Made by a program: the position numbers and the translations under genes. The notes under the pieces were generated by a model. It saw nothing but the letters and a program-made list of their open reading frames with translations, had not been told where the DNA came from and made no database searches. From Roridomyces roridus (taxonomy: Eukaryota; Basidiomycota; Agaricomycetes; Agaricales; Mycenaceae), in NCBI GenBank assembly GCA_029378245.1, contig JARKIF010000021.1, forward strand, positions 310,001-374,000: a stretch of DNA of 64,000 bases, written 5' to 3'. This document shows, one piece after another, positions 21,918 through 35,517 of the stretch (the stretch's first letter is position 1; each line of letters begins with the position of its first letter).

Positions 21918-23549
21918 TCACCACCCCCTCCACCTCCGAATCCCCGTATCAATATCCACATCATACAAGACGCCACGGCGCCTCTCACTGGCACGACCTC
22001 CACCCGCCGAAGCCGACGCCGAGCGCGAAGGCGGCAGGGTACCCAATGACGAACGCGCTGCGCTATCCATAACCCCGAGGCCCTCTGAATCCCCACCTTC
22101 CTCTTCGACGATATGCTCGAACCCACCCATCGTTCTAGCGTGAACTGGTGGAGAAATCGGAGAAGCAAAGCTAAGCCGCCCATGTACGACCTCTCTTTGT
22201 ACCTCCCTAATCTCCGTCGACGCCGAGTTGAGCGTATGCGACGTAGGCGATGTCGTGGTCGAAGGCGTCGGCGTCGAGGGCGTGCGTGGGGACGTGAGGT
22301 ATGAAAGGGAAGAGAGCGTGCGCAGAGAGCGCAGAGTCGGTCGACGCTGATGAGTTGGTGTCGACGGCATGGGAATCGGTGGGATAGGCGGTATAGGTGG
22401 TGTCCGCGGGAGAGGGCGGATGGTACTTGGAGCTGGGCTGCTCAGGAGGAAAATTGAATTCGAGTTCGGCGACGTTGAACTCGAATTTGGGGTAGAGGGT
22501 ACCGGTAATGGTGGAATGGAGGGAGTGGAGATGCGGGGTAGGGGGCGCACCGTTCTTGAAGAGGAGGGCGTCTGTGAGGGCGACGTTTGAGGAAGACTGG
22601 CTGAGCGTGGGCCAGGCTTAATGATCCGTAGTGGCCTGGTTGAAGGCACAACCGGAGCAGGAGCAGGATTTCCTATTGGAGCAGGAGCTCGGGCTGGGGT
22701 AGGCTCTCCTATTGGAGCAGGAGCTCGGGCTGGAGGAGGGTTTCCTGTTGGAGCAGGAGCTCGGGTAGGAGCAGGATCCGCTACTGGAACAGGAGGAGGA
22801 GGAAGAAGGGAGAGGGCTCGGAGTGGTGCTAGTGAAAGCCGCCGAATCCTCGGTATTGGAGGAAGAATCGGCGGTGGACTGCGGGGTGGAGTTCCTGGAG
22901 GCGACACAAAGACACCCTTGATGGAAAGCGACGCGGAGGAGCGGCGTCCCGGTGTATGGTAGAGCTCGGATAGCACGAGCTTCCTGGGGACACGTCTGCG
23001 CTTTTTCCGATCGCACAGGCGCACGAGAACTGCACCAAAGATCGTGACCGCGACGACGGTGACGACGATGCTGGCGATCACAATGGGGTTGTTTACGGTT
23101 GAACTGGATGGTGTATATGTCAGAGCATGCGTGAGATCGAAGACATGAACACGCACTTGAATGTCGTCTCCGCCACTGCCGACGTACTGGCCTCTGGTGG
23201 GGGTTCACCCGCGGGTAATGATGTTGGCTGCAGGGGCCCTGGATCCGAGCTTGCGCTCATACTGAGTTGCACTTGAGAACAGGGTGAATATTCCGGTAAA
23301 ATCACGCACGGACTATCGGGATTCGTGATACTAAACGAGCCAGTACTGATTAAATATATCAGTGGACTTTCCAGGGAAGAAAGTGAAAGTCACAGACATA
23401 GTGGCGGCAGGCTGCAGAGGTTCAGCATCCGAGTCGTTACTGGACGATATTAATACGTCAACTATTGTACTGCAAGGATGTCAGTAACGTCCATGCACAC
23501 CAGCCGACACGTACGGGACATTATTCGTAGGGGCCATCACCGATGGCAT
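21918..23549 (-). CDS. Single-pass membrane protein with long proline/serine-rich cytoplasmic tail (paralogue A)
   Basis: No named family was recognised. The tentative start is ATG 23549 and the stop is at 21918. After a Ser/Pro-rich ectodomain (ITGSFSITNPDSPCVILPEY, then PAGEPPPEASTSAVAETTFN) a single hydrophobic helix IVIASIVVTVVAVTIFGAV is followed by the basic stop-transfer CDRKKRRRVPRK, so the tail faces the cytoplasm. The tail of about 330 residues is extremely Pro/Ser/Thr-rich, with 13-residue ARAPAPIGNP-type repeats and several PPIPP-like SH3/WW-type ligands. Near the end an EIREVQREVVHGRLSFA block is shared with the paralogue at 60.4-61.6 kb (EIRLVQREVRGLSFA), as is the TTFN...NNP..IASIVV membrane region and its intron position. 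This conservation suggests a sensor or adaptor-like role. The 5' end is uncertain and no signal peptide was seen with this start. Confidence 0.7.
22640..22800 (-). repeat. Coding tandem repeat of ARAPAPIGNP type
   Basis: About four units of 39 bp encode a 13-residue Pro/Ala repeat in the tail of the proline-rich membrane protein. On the + strand each unit contains GGAGCAGGAGCTCGGGC. Unit copies differ by few bases, which suggests recent unequal expansion. The copy number is likely to vary between strains. Confidence 0.75.
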
Positions 23550-25354
23550 AGAGTAGGTCGAGGGAGCGAGGGATAGTGGGGGAGCGAAGCGAAGCAAAGA
23601 AGATCACGTTGACGCTGTGGGAGTCACTCTACAGGCCCGATGATGGCCGTGCGTGGTGAAACGGCAACTCGTGAGGCGAGGAAGCTGCTGAGACCAATCG
23701 CAGACGACGATCATCTGACCTCGATGTAAAGATAGGACGAAAGCGCGGGTAACAGCGATGGCGGACAGCCTAGCATCGCAACGATGCTGAGAACAATCTT
23801 TTGCTGTGTTTAATCAAGATTATCGCCCTCGTATTTCCGTTCCTGAGAATAGGTGGACATGTACAGAATGGCCGTCACTGGTGAGATGGAGCTTCGATTC
23901 GTTGGCCTCAGGGGACCCAGTCCAGACGAGGGGTGAATCTTCGAAGGTTGAACGCCTGGTATGATACAACCGTCAAAGACTGGTAGGATCGGGAGAAGCG
24001 GTCAAGCCAAATGCTGTTGGAGATGGTGGGAGGAATCAAGATGGTGGCACAGCCATGACAGGAGCGATGATGAATCAATCATTGCACTGATCGGAGTTAA
24101 AAAACATTCATCATGCCGATGGTGGTGCATGTAAGACGCGGCAAGACGGCGAACAAATGTTCTGATCAATCATGATCCCGCACTCCTCCGTGCACTGATA
24201 AAAGCACTTACAGACAAGATACTCTGAATACTTGGACTTCTTTCCACTGGTAATAAAAATACTCATAGGAGAACTCGAAGTGAAAAGAAGATGCGAAGCT
24301 GAGGGCAGTTTCGATTGGGATGTACCCAGTAGTTCGAAACAAAAATGAGGGAGCTTTGAACTGTTGATAAAAGACGATCCTGGTCAAGCAATTCCGATAT
24401 CGAGCGCGGAGGAAACGAATGAGAGAGGAAGCTCATTGGATTTCACTGAGGGCCAGGTCCCGATCGAGAAGGCTGACCTTCGCCGAGTTCAGCCCTCATG
24501 GGAAAGTGCCCGGATACAGGTGGAAGCTTGAGCTGAGCTGCAACCAAGTTCACCCGTTCGACTCGGGACTGGGCATTCTCACCGGCATTATGTGTCCTTT
24601 TGGGTCCCATAATTGAGATCTATAAGCTCCATCGTATAAAACGCTCCATGGAAGCCACCATGGTCTCCAGATCGACGGCTTCAACCCGTCTTCGTCCATC
24701 TATGACACTTGCGGTGTGCATTGGAATTTGAGATACACTGCATGGCCTGTTCGACTCGGGGTATAGCCTATAGTTGTTCGACGATCTTTTTTAGATTTAT
24801 ACGACCCTTAGCACAGTTCAAATTCACCGTAAATCCAGAGTTGGAAGAGAAGTCAACGCTTTGTCCGCCGAACAAGCGAAAGACCAGCCCAGTTCATACA
24901 CAACTTTTGTGGGATTATTGACATCAACACACAGTCTCGGCAGGCTGTTGAGAAAACGCATACCGCCAGAGACAAGCCCGAAGGATGACGCTTTGGGTCG
25001 TCGTGGCGGGGTCTATGGTGGGCAGGATATCGACCTCATCGTCTTAAAGACATCGCAATCCATCTCCGGGACAGCGCTGAACGTGCCCGTGTTGACAACT
25101 TCTCCCCTGATGTCGGACTTTCCACTGAACAATCGCTTCTGTCTCTTGAATCAGTACGATCGCAGGCCGAGGAGGCACAACCGTCGTAACGACGGTGAGA
25201 TTGGACTTGAGCAGCCCAGGTACGGAGCTGCGATGTGAGAACTTACAAATTTAAACCATAGCGCGTGCCCGAGCCCGACAACGGTATCTTGAATGAAGCG
25301 CTTTTGTAGTTCGAAACCGGTGCAAAAAATACATTCTATATGTATGTACATAAT
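23550..25354. other. Intergenic, 1.8 kb, no gene recognised, two T-arm-like motifs
   Basis: No coding gene was found. TTCGACTCGG motifs occur at about 24556 and 24749. Around the first, TGCCCGG (about 24508) can pair with CTGGGCA (about 24570), as an acceptor stem would, at a spacing of about 70 nt, but D and anticodon arms are not evident. A GAGCGAAGCGAAGC run lies at about 23582. The region may be the start of the degenerate tRNA-like repeats that dominate 28-31.6 kb. Confidence 0.4.
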
Positions 25355-26220
25355 CTACCAAGGAATCTCCTCCGCGTCAATATCCCAATAGTTACCCGCA
25401 GACGAGCGCTTCCAGTTGAAGAACTTGCCACTGCTCTTCTCCTTCGTCGCCCCATCAATCCTCGACAGAACACCCTGGACCGAATCGTCCACAGTAATGG
25501 GCGCCGCCTCCATTCCCACCGAGGGGGCTCCCGCATTACCCATATCCGTAGCCACCCAGCCCGGATGTATCGCCAGCGAAACGAGCTTGGGGTTCTCGGC
25601 GTCGAGGGCCTTGATGATAAAGTTGGCAGCGGCCTTGGACGAACCGTAAGGGCTGACGGTCGCGTTGAGGAATCGCTCGATGGAGCCCACGGCGGTGGAA
25701 ATGAGTGCGAAGATCGGGGCGCCGGTGGGCGAGGAGAGGAGAAGGTCCTGGGCGGATTGGAAGAGGACGATGACGCCGAGGGTGTTGACCTCCCAGTGCT
25801 CCTTGTATTGAGCGACTGGGGTCGTGCCGATTGGGCCGTAGTGGTTGGCAATGCCTGAATGCGCCTGGTGAGCTTCCGACGAGGCAGATGAGAAACGGAC
25901 GAACCTGCGTTGGCGATCACAACATCCAATTGACCCGCAGTCTTCTGGATCTCAGCGATGGCAGCGTCGTTGCTCTCCTTATCCGCGGCAACAAACTTGA
26001 CGGGGTGAACGTTGGAATGGGCCGCAGCGAGGTCCTTGAGCGACTTCACGGTGGGATCGCGAGCGCCAGCGAAAACGATGGTGTCGGGGCGCGCTGCGAT
26101 GGTCTTGGCGATACCGTAGCCAATCCCACGGTTGGCTCCGGTGACTGAAACCCATGTTAGTCGATTCATCCCAATTGAAAAACAGGAGAACGTACTGAGA
26201 TAGACTGTTTTGGTAGACAT
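25355..26220 (-). CDS. Short-chain dehydrogenase/reductase (classical SDR, fungal ketoreductase type)
   Basis: NAD(P)-dependent oxidoreductase of 254 residues from three exons (26220-26196, 26144-25905, 25854-25355), with introns of 51 and 50 bp. Joining exon 1 to exon 2 gives VYLITGANRGIGYGIAK, the TGxxxGxG cofactor loop; LDVVIANAG is the NAG motif; and the catalytic YxxxK is YGSSK with the upstream Ser in ALISTAVGS. VSLAIHPGWVATDMGNAG is the usual PG...T segment after the active site. Length and motif spacing are normal for the family. Fungal relatives include norsolorinic-acid-ketoreductase-like enzymes, but the substrate cannot be read from the sequence. A TTTAAAA stretch about 45 bp upstream of the start (minus strand, near 26270) is a possible TATA element. 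Confidence 0.9.
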
Positions 26221-27215
26221 GAAGGAGAATCGAGGGGATGGATTGGGCGAACGAACGAGCCCCCTTTTAAACGGCTTGCGACCTCATTACCAAGCATGCT
26301 TAAAAAACGTCCAATTCCGAAGCTTCGGGAATCGCATTCGATCGCTTTCAAATCACCCCGGAAGTATCCACTCCGACCCGGAGGCATCGATGGTGGATAA
26401 GGTGTCCAGTCGCGTTGTTTCCAGACTCTAATACGAAGGGTTAAACAATAGCCTTTTTGGAAGTCTTGACTCTTACTTACCAGACCAAGGCCCAAATCCG
26501 TGAAACCCCAGTCGTAGTGTGTAGGGAAATAGCAAGAGGTCTCGTGACGTTTTCAATCTGGGTGCCTCAGGTGTCCTAGCCCCAGGTTACCGCGTTGGCG
26601 AGGCTCTTCTTGCCTTGCGCTACCTGCGTATCGAATTGGACGCATAGATGAGACACCAGACGCAATACTCACCGACCGTGACATCAGCAGGGCGCCATTG
26701 GAACAACTTCAGGAAGCGGGAGAGAGAGTGCTGGGCCGAAATACTCAGAAGAACGTAAAAATTGAGGGAAACGTGTACCGTGATGGGCATTGTGGGTGGT
26801 GGCGGGGGTGGCTGGCACGAAGCGCGGTCCCAGTGCCAAAAAACGCTTTAGAGTCGAAGATCTAGTAGCAGTACATGTGTGACGGACCAGAGCAAGAGTC
26901 ACAGTTGGAATTGTGCGCAACTCCGATCCATGGACACCATCGACTCCGACTCTCTTCACCCCGCCTCATGTGGGGAGTCTACTGCAAATGGCAAACTGGA
27001 GGCTGGGCTACTGGGCATTTCTGCAAAGAGGATGGATTTAATCAAGGGCCAGAGACAAGAGGGCGTCCGTCAGATCATCATCATGGTGGTCGTTTTGAAA
27101 GAGAGTTGGCAGCTGCCGATCACTCGGCAAGAAAATGATTTTCCCATGTCATTCACAAGTCGCTCCAAACCACCACCGCGCGCCGCGTCCTCGTCCCCGC
27201 CCGCATCCAGCCAGG
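26221..27215. other. Promoter region between SDR and NAA10, no further gene
   Basis: The stretch is divergent between the SDR (-) and NAA10 (+). Several open frames (for example 26166-26495 -, 26879-27280 +) have no recognisable motifs and are probably non-coding. A second gene with many short exons cannot be excluded. Confidence 0.35.
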
Positions 27216-27985
27216 ATGAACATCCGTCTAGCCAAGGAACGTCTCAGAACACACCGTTGCAGATCTTCCAGCCCTTTTGACCGACGCTTTGCAGGCAGAC
27301 GACCTCCTCGCGATGCAGGCTGCGAATCTGCAGAATCTGCCAGAAAACTACTCCCTTCGCTTGTGTGCGTATGCCTTAATCCCTCTCTGACTGTACTAAA
27401 CCGTCCTCTTTAAAGGGATATACCACATCATCACCTGGCCGCAGATCTCCTTTGTCGCAGAGGACGCAAAAGGCCGCATCGTGGGCTACGTGCTTGCCAA
27501 AATGTCAGCCACCCAAGTCACCGTCTCTGGATACATCGCTAACGAACGGATCCAGCGCAGACCCAAACGAAGACGAGGGGAGCTCCGCCCCCGGTGACAC
27601 GCGCGTCCACGGACATATCAATTCCATCTCTGTCCTCCGCACCTACCGCAGACAAGGGCTCGCGAAGAAGCTCATGCTGCTCTCTCGTGCGTCGACTTAC
27701 CGCTTTAACTGTCCTTTGAGTCCATCGTCTTGCAGAGGAATCCATGATGGCCGTATACAACGCCTCCGTTGTCTCCTTACACGTCCGACGCTCCAACAAA
27801 GCCGCCATCGCGCTATATCGCGATGCGCTGGGATTCGCGGTACATAAAGTGGAGGTGGGATATTGTGCGTGACTCCAGTTTCTTTTGTCGTCGTCCTAGA
27901 CTGACTTTGAATGACAGATGCGGACAAGGAGGACGCGTTGTCGATGCAGCTGACGCTGCCAAACGCTAGAATACACGCTCGATGA
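27216..27985 (+). CDS. NAA10: N-alpha-acetyltransferase 10, catalytic subunit of the NatA complex
   Basis: Acetylates nascent-protein N-termini at the ribosome together with NAA15. Six exons are read: 27216-27240, 27299-27364, 27416-27503, 27556-27686, 27736-27864 and 27918-27985, giving 168 residues. The protein starts [20 protein letters not shown], then NLPENYSL and [15 protein letters not shown], which matches the ARD1/NAA10 N-terminus almost word for word. The GNAT acetyl-CoA loop is [10 protein letters not shown] (RxxGxA form) after [11 protein letters not shown], and [17 protein letters not shown] is the characteristic beta6-alpha4 segment. The C-terminus is short, ending [11 protein letters not shown] at the stop at 27983-27985; other NAA10 proteins usually have a longer acidic tail. 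All introns are 49-58 bp with GT-AG ends. Partial copies of the last exon occur downstream at about 28850 and 30345. Confidence 0.92.
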
Positions 27986-30900
27986 CATTGCAATGCACGA
28001 CTCTTGCGAAGACTTGTTGCCTCTACTCCATACACCATCGCGTTCTTGACACATCTGCGTACACTTGAAGCTGAAGTCTGCCGCAGAGCTGCCATCTCCA
28101 GCACCAGTTTCAGTTCATATCCTCGTTCGACTCGGGGTCGGACCAATTGGGCCATCCAATCCGACTCCTTTTTAAAATATCCTCTTCGCTTAAACCGTGG
28201 CGGTCGACAAAGACCAGGCTCTGCTCATGCCACTGTGGTTGGCTGCTAAGCCGACCGGCTATAATACACGCTCGATGACTTAGGTCTTGACTTCCCGCTC
28301 TTCGACTCTTGCGAAGACACTTTTTCTGCGCAACGTCGAAATATGAGGCCCTGCCCTAATCGAGCAACTCACGTTTATCGGGGTCTGAAGTCTGAAGTCT
28401 GGCAGTCTTCATCGCCGAATTTAGGGACGCATCCTCGTTCGACTCGGGGTCGAACCAATATGGTGTCTGCGGATGATTTTTTGGAAATCGGCGTTGCTTG
28501 CACCACCGACGTAGGTTCTGCACATCTCAAGGCAAGGCGCCATGCAATTCGACAGACACCGCTAGTTCTTGTACCGTTTGATTCGGGCTAGGTGTGTATT
28601 ACAGGACGTGAGGAATTTTTGGGTTAGGTCCTTGCGCTTCTTCAGCTGCGATTCTTCCCATTAATGCAGCGGCAGGTCTGGGCGTAACGCGTAACAGGCC
28701 TAGGAAGCGGCTGGGCCGCACCGATCCATACATCATCATCATCATACAGTGTCTTGAGCCCTTCGGCTGGGTCTACGAGGGGAATGTGCGTGTAGTTTTT
28801 ACATCTTTGAAGGGTACCCCACCCTATTCTTTTTTCGCAAAATCAGATAAATAGGACGTGTTGTCGATGCAGCTGATGCTTCCAAACTCTCGAATACACG
28901 CACCATGACCTCGCGATGTCCTTACTTTTACGCTCTTCGATTCTTGCGAAGACACCTTGGTCTTCTGGGGTCGGAATTCTGACGCAGACTCCAGCACCAT
29001 GTTTCGGTTCATATCCTTGTTCGACTCGGGGTCGGACCAATCGGTGGTTGAAAAAAGCCTTTTTCGACACCATCGTTGCTTGCACCACTACTATTATTAT
29101 GCTCTGCGATACCATCTCGAGGCTTATTCCACGGTGGTTGGCTGCCACTCATCCGTTCGTATACATTTGCGAGAGTAAACCGCATTGCCTGAGTACAACA
29201 GGCGACGCACAAAGCGTCGTATCCCGTTCGATTCGGGCTCGGTCGTTTGGGCAGTTCCGACATTTGTTTTTTGGATATCCCTCGACGCTCCACTGGTCTT
29301 GGACTAGCAGACCGCTGCAATACACGCTCGATGACTTTGCGATGATGTCTTTACTTTCGAACTTCGACGCGTGCGAAGACACCTTGGTCTCCGCACCATC
29401 AAAATATTATCGGTGTCTTCTGACGCAGACTCCAGCACCACGTTTCGGTCCATATGGTCGGACCATTGGACCATCTCCTGAGGTGATTCTGCGCCTGATT
29501 CTCCTCCCCGAGTCTTTTCAAAAATATTATCGTTCCTCAAGCCGTGACGGCCGACAAAGACCAGGCTCTGCAATATCCTCTTCAGGTTCATTCCACTGCG
29601 GTTGGTCCGTACACCTTTACGACAGTAAGCTGCTTCACCCATTACCTGAATACACGGGAAGAAACGGGTGACCCTCATGGACTGCATACAAATCCCATTC
29701 GATTCGGGCTGGGTCGTGTGTTGGCGTGTTGGCGGATTAATTTTTGGATCCATACCCCTCGACGCTTGACTGGCCTTGGAATGGCCGACCGGCCACGCAT
29801 ATCAGACCATTGCTCCATGTAGAGTACTCGATGCAACCCGCATTGTCGGGCTCTGGACTCTGACCGTCTTCATCGCCGTATTTAGGGACATATCCTCGTT
29901 CGACTCGGGGTCGGGCCAATGGGGTCTAAGTATGCGAAAGAATTTTTACACATCGGTGCAAGCGACGCCGACAGCCGATCGCGAGGAAAGACCAGGCTCT
30001 GCAATTGCCTCTTATTCCACTCTTGTTGGGTCCAATTCCTGCATGTGTGCACGAAAACACTTTAGGAAACTACTTCAAACGTACTCCTAGGATCTCAAGG
30101 CAAGGCGAATTTCTGGGTTAGGCCCTTGAGCTCCTTCAGCTGTGATTTGTGCCATTAATGTAGCGGTAGGTCTGGGTAGAACAGGGCTAAGCGGCTGGGC
30201 CGCACCGATCCATACGCTTCCATCCTAGTCCAGGGAGTTGATGAGCCTGTTCGATTCGGGCTGGGTCTATCATCGCGTTGATACTTGGGCCTTTTTTCAT
30301 CTTTGAAGGGTACCCACGCGAGTATGCTGAATTATTTTCACAGATAAAGAAGACGTGTTGCCGATGTACCTGACGCTGCCAAACGCTCGATGACTGTGCG
30401 ATATTAGGGTGTTTCACAGTAGAGGTTTTGGATCGGTTTTCGACGCCGGTTTTTGATTCAGTTTTCGAACGCAAAGCGACAGTGACCTGATGTGACCTTC
30501 TGATTGTACTCTTCGGCAACCCAACGACACGTCACCGACATCCCGCCTCATTCCCGACGCGTTCCCGCCTATGGTCCCGCCGCCCTCACTTTATGCCAGC
30601 ATGAACGCGCGGGCTCGATATGCGGGCATTTGACAAATACAATTGTCTTGCGAAGAAAATGGTGTGGATCGAGCCCTTGAAGTTGAAGAATATGACCCCG
30701 TCGCGATGAGCGGGACTCGGCGATGGGGCTGCCGCGCGGTGGGAAATCACTTGGGAGTGGTTACCGAGAGTAAGGATCTTGATAATCACCTACTTTGCCG
30801 TGTCACACCGAATTGAAAACTGAATCGAAAACCGGTGTCGAAAACCGGTCCAAAACCTCTACTGTGAAACACCCTAATGACTTTGCTTTATTCGGAGCGT

Positions 30901-31620
30901 CCAGGATATCAGTCACGATACAACTCAGATTGATTTGCTGGGGTCTGAGGTGTGAAGTCTGACAGTCTTCATCGCTGGATTGCCACAGCCTATAAGGCAT
31001 ATCCTTGTTCGACTCGGGGTCGGACCATTAGAGTTTCCTATAGCCAGAATCACCTTTTTTTACTTGGACATCGTCGTTGACGGTCGACAAAGACTGCACT
31101 CTGAAATATCCTCCTGAAGGTTCAGCGCTTCAGCACCCTGGTAGGATGTTGAGTACTTAGTCTTACATTTACAGGCAGAGTAATGATCGAATGGGGCCCA
31201 TAGACTGCCGGTTGGTATCCCGTTCGATTCGAGCTGGGTCGTGAGGTCGATGGTAGCATCGATGTTAACTTTTGGACACTCTCTCGACCCGGCCATGTGG
31301 TAAGCTGCCCAAAGCGCTTGGCACTGTTCATTCGCGAGATTTGGGTCAGGCTTTGCTTTCGCTGTGATTCTTGCCATTGAGGGTAGTAGCAAGTCCGGGC
31401 AGAGCAGGCTAGGAACGGCTGGGCTTCAAGCAAGCTTCAAGGACCCCATCGTCATGATCACGATTCAATGAGCCTGTTCGACTCGGGCTGGGTCAACATA
31501 GGAGGGGAACCGTTGAAATTTTTGCACCTTTTGAAGGCAACACCCGAGAATTCCGGAATCTCTCAATATTTGAACCCAGGCAGGAGAAGATCAAGTCACG
31601 CAACGGCGTCATCAAAGCTA
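27986..31620. repeat. Degenerate array of duplicated NAA10-3'-end units with tRNA T-arm-like motifs
   Basis: Landmarks recur several times in the same order. The NAA10 last-exon tail (GTTGTCGATGCAGCTGA and following) is at 27940, 28860 and, diverged, 30355. AATACACGCTCGATGAC-type text recurs near 27970, 28263, 28892 and 29319. CTCTTGCGAAGAC-type text recurs near 28009, 28308, 28941 and, diverged, 29371. TTCGACTCGGGGTCG recurs near 28127, 28438, 29021, 29898 and 31008. AAAGACCAGGCTCTGC recurs near 28208, 29557 and 29989. TTCGATTCGGGCT-type text recurs near 28578, 29228, 29698, 30250, 31223 and 31477. Spacing is irregular (roughly 300-1000 bp), so the array has decayed by indels and by at least one later insertion (30403-30878). 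The TTCGAYTCGGG core can fold as a T-arm, and in one copy (about 30943-31029) GGTCTGA pairs with TCGGACC as an acceptor stem. No complete tRNA could be drawn. Confidence 0.7.
30403..30878. mobile_element. 476-bp MITE with ~70-bp terminal inverted repeats inside the array
   Basis: The left end ATTAGGGTGTTTCACAGTAG and its reverse complement at the right end (CTACTGTGAAACACCCTAAT) continue inward for about 70 bp, with repeated CGGTTTTCGA-type sequence and few mismatches. The element cuts the third NAA10-tail copy right after CTCGATGACTGTGCGAT, and the array text resumes with TGACTTTGC. Imperfect direct repeats ATGACTGTGC and ATGACTTTGC flank it but may belong to the array, so the target duplication is not settled. 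No transposase is encoded. Confidence 0.75.
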
Positions 31621-31683
31621 TTCATTCAATGCCGAACGCGCGTCGTTTATTAACTGCGGCAAGGGATTTGTAAGCTGCTTGTG

Positions 31684-31706
31684 ATTGGCTGATGAGCAAT
31701 ATAAAA
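31684..31706 (+). promoter_or_regulatory. Inverted CCAAT box and TATA box of the aldo-keto reductase
   Basis: ATTGG (reverse complement of CCAAT) at about 31684-31688 is followed by TATAAAA at 31700-31706, which ends 48 bp before the ATG at 31755. Spacing and order are those of a focused fungal core promoter. Confidence 0.5.
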
Positions 31707-31754
31707 AGTTGACGTTGATTGTCGATCGCCAGCTTTATCTTCTCTTCCCTCATC

Positions 31755-33160
<1,406 letters not shown>

Positions 33161-35517
33161 GGACTCGGTGGTTAGGTCAGAGGGATGTGTATTGTAGGAT
33201 ATTTTGCAACAGTGTTCAGAGCAGAGTTGTCCATGTCTTTTCATCGTCATACACAAGGGCTCTACCCGGGTACACGACAAAAAGGTCAAAAAAAAGAGGA
33301 ATGAAGCAGATACGACGGACACTGCCCGAATCGAACGGATCGGTGTGCAAGGCTGATGTTGCGTTTGATACAGGAATGAACTTGGACTTCAATGTTGCTT
33401 CAATGGGTGCCAAGTAGCTGTTTCTTCACCTGTTTCTTCACCTGTGCGATCCACTCATAAATTTGAGCAGCAACGAAAGTTGAGCACACGTCGTCAAAAC
33501 ACACGACTTTTAATAAATTTGCAAAATCCATGGGGGAAAAAGTCTGCTTTTTTTTCCAGATATGACGCGGACCCGAATCGAACGCAATCCACGTGGTGTG
33601 CAGCTGTTAGCTTGGAACCGGACTCGCCTGAGTACTCGATACCTACATGTGCATAGTGGGTCTGATTGCTTGAATATAACTTCGCAGGGTTCAGAACATG
33701 GGAGTTGTACATGACATGTCTTTTCTGCCGCAAGAGTACCTCGGACAAGAAAAAGAAAAGCCAGGAAGGAGTCATATACACCGTCCCGAATCGAACGGAA
33801 CCTCGGTGTATGTGCTAAAGCTGATGTTTGATCCATGAATTCAGAACTTAGCAGTGTGATCTACTGAGTCCTCTACCATTCATTTTGATATCTGCGACTT
33901 CAGATCCTCGGCATCCCGGCCTATTTTGATAGTTTGGCGGCAGAGGCTGCTGAGCGCTGGAGCAGGAACGAAAGTTGAGCACACGTCGTCAAAGCACCCG
34001 ACTTTTAACAAAAAAGCAATTGCACAATCAACGGAACAAAGTGTTCAGCTAAGCATATGACGCGGGCCCGAATCGAACGCAATCCACGTCGTGTGCAGCT
34101 GTTATCGTTCAGCCTCACTCGCCTGAGTACTCGGTCGCGATACATACGCATAGTCGGTCCAATTGGGTGAATATAACGTCCTGGGCCCAGGTGTGGGCGA
34201 GTCCGATCTTTGAATCGATCGCCGCCGATTCCATTGCATCGGATCATCGGCTTCACATAACTATTCTGATTTCGGCTCTCTCGTATCAAACTGTAAGTAT
34301 GTCGGCATGCACGGTTGTTCGCTAGCATGTGAGCCATATGACGCTCCGATGGAAGATCCAGGGTCGAATTTCTGGTGTGGTAATTTCGATTGAGAAGCTT
34401 CGAAGAATCGAAACTTGTCGTCGTTAGAATAAATAAATGGGCATGCCCTGAAAAAATGGAACGCTCGTTTTCACAGAGCATGAAATTGACTGACCAAAGT
34501 CCGGAGGGAAAAAAAAGGCAACCTAGGGTTGTCCACACGCCAGCGGCGTGGCCCCGAATCGAACAGAACCTCGACAGTTAGGTCTTAGCGTATGAGCCTA
34601 TCCTTGTTATGTACATGGTACATATTTCTGCATTGGCCTCATGAATCTGTCCAGATTCCCTCCGAGTCTGCCGCTTGACCTCCATTCCTTCGGATCATCG
34701 GCATCGTGAAGAATCTCGATTCCGGTTCCATTCCATGTCGGCAGTGCTTCTCTTGCATACGAGTCATATGACGCTCCGATTGATCCAGGGTCAGATTTAG
34801 GGTGTCGTGTTAAGTACTTAATTTCGATTGCGGAAACTTGTCGCTACAATAGATCAACACGCGTCGAGAATCTGGAACACTCGCCAATTATAAGCGCCTC
34901 TTTAACTGGAGCGGACATTGAACCGTCGGTCTATCAATCGTGTGCCGCCGGAGCGAAGCGGATTTCGGGATTCTCTGTGGGTGGGTATCGGCACGCCTGT
35001 CATTGATTTGATGGGTTCTGCCAATTAGGAGGCGGACTCAGATCAGGGCCAGGGGTCGAAATTCGGTTGACCAAGCTACTCGCGGGTGTTCCACCCAGTG
35101 GGGAATAGGAAGATGTTAGAAATCGAATTTTGCGTTTGAGGGATTTTCGTACAGTCTGATACGAAGCTCAATAGACGTGCGACATGGGAAAAATGGAAAA
35201 TCTGGGAAAGCCATCCCACGTGGAAGGTCTCAACAAGGTTTTAACCAGCTTTGATTTGGGTTGATACTCAGGGTGGGGCTCCTTTTGACAGCGCTTGCGG
35301 ACCGTTCTCCGGTGCGCTGCGAGTCTGTCGTGGCCCGCTTGGGTGCCGTTGTAAACGGCCACCCCTGACTGTTCATTGCCCGAATCCCCTCTGACAGCAG
35401 CCAGCCTTCATATATTTTAACCATTCTGGTACGGATATGGCACGCGCGTCTTATCATTTACGGCTGAAGAATACATGTGGTACCGTCGTCCATCCCTCCC
35501 GTTCTCCCGCCCCGTCC
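33161..35517. repeat. Intergenic region with duplicated segments and reverse-oriented T-arm-like motifs
   Basis: About 215 bp at 33465-33680 (AACGAAAGTTGAGCACACGT onward) are repeated directly at about 33962-34178, with roughly 75-80% identity by eye. A second pair (CATATGACGCTCCGAT onward) lies at about 34336 and 34766. GAATCGAAC motifs, the reverse complement of a tRNA B box, lie at about 33330, 33574, 33787, 34067 and 34553, opposite in orientation to those at 28-31.5 kb. Flanking text such as CGCCTGAGTACTCG recurs beside two of them. No intact tRNA or coding gene was found. Confidence 0.6.

Noticed and set aside
21905..23200. Long plus-strand frames rich in Gly/Arg opposite the proline-rich gene
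   Set aside because: These are the reverse complement of the proline codons and have no conserved motif.
30943..31029. Intact tRNA (possibly with UCA anticodon) in the array
   Set aside because: Acceptor and T-arm pair, but the D-arm is poor, the anticodon stem has only four pairs and other copies differ in this part. A selenocysteine tRNA is not supported.
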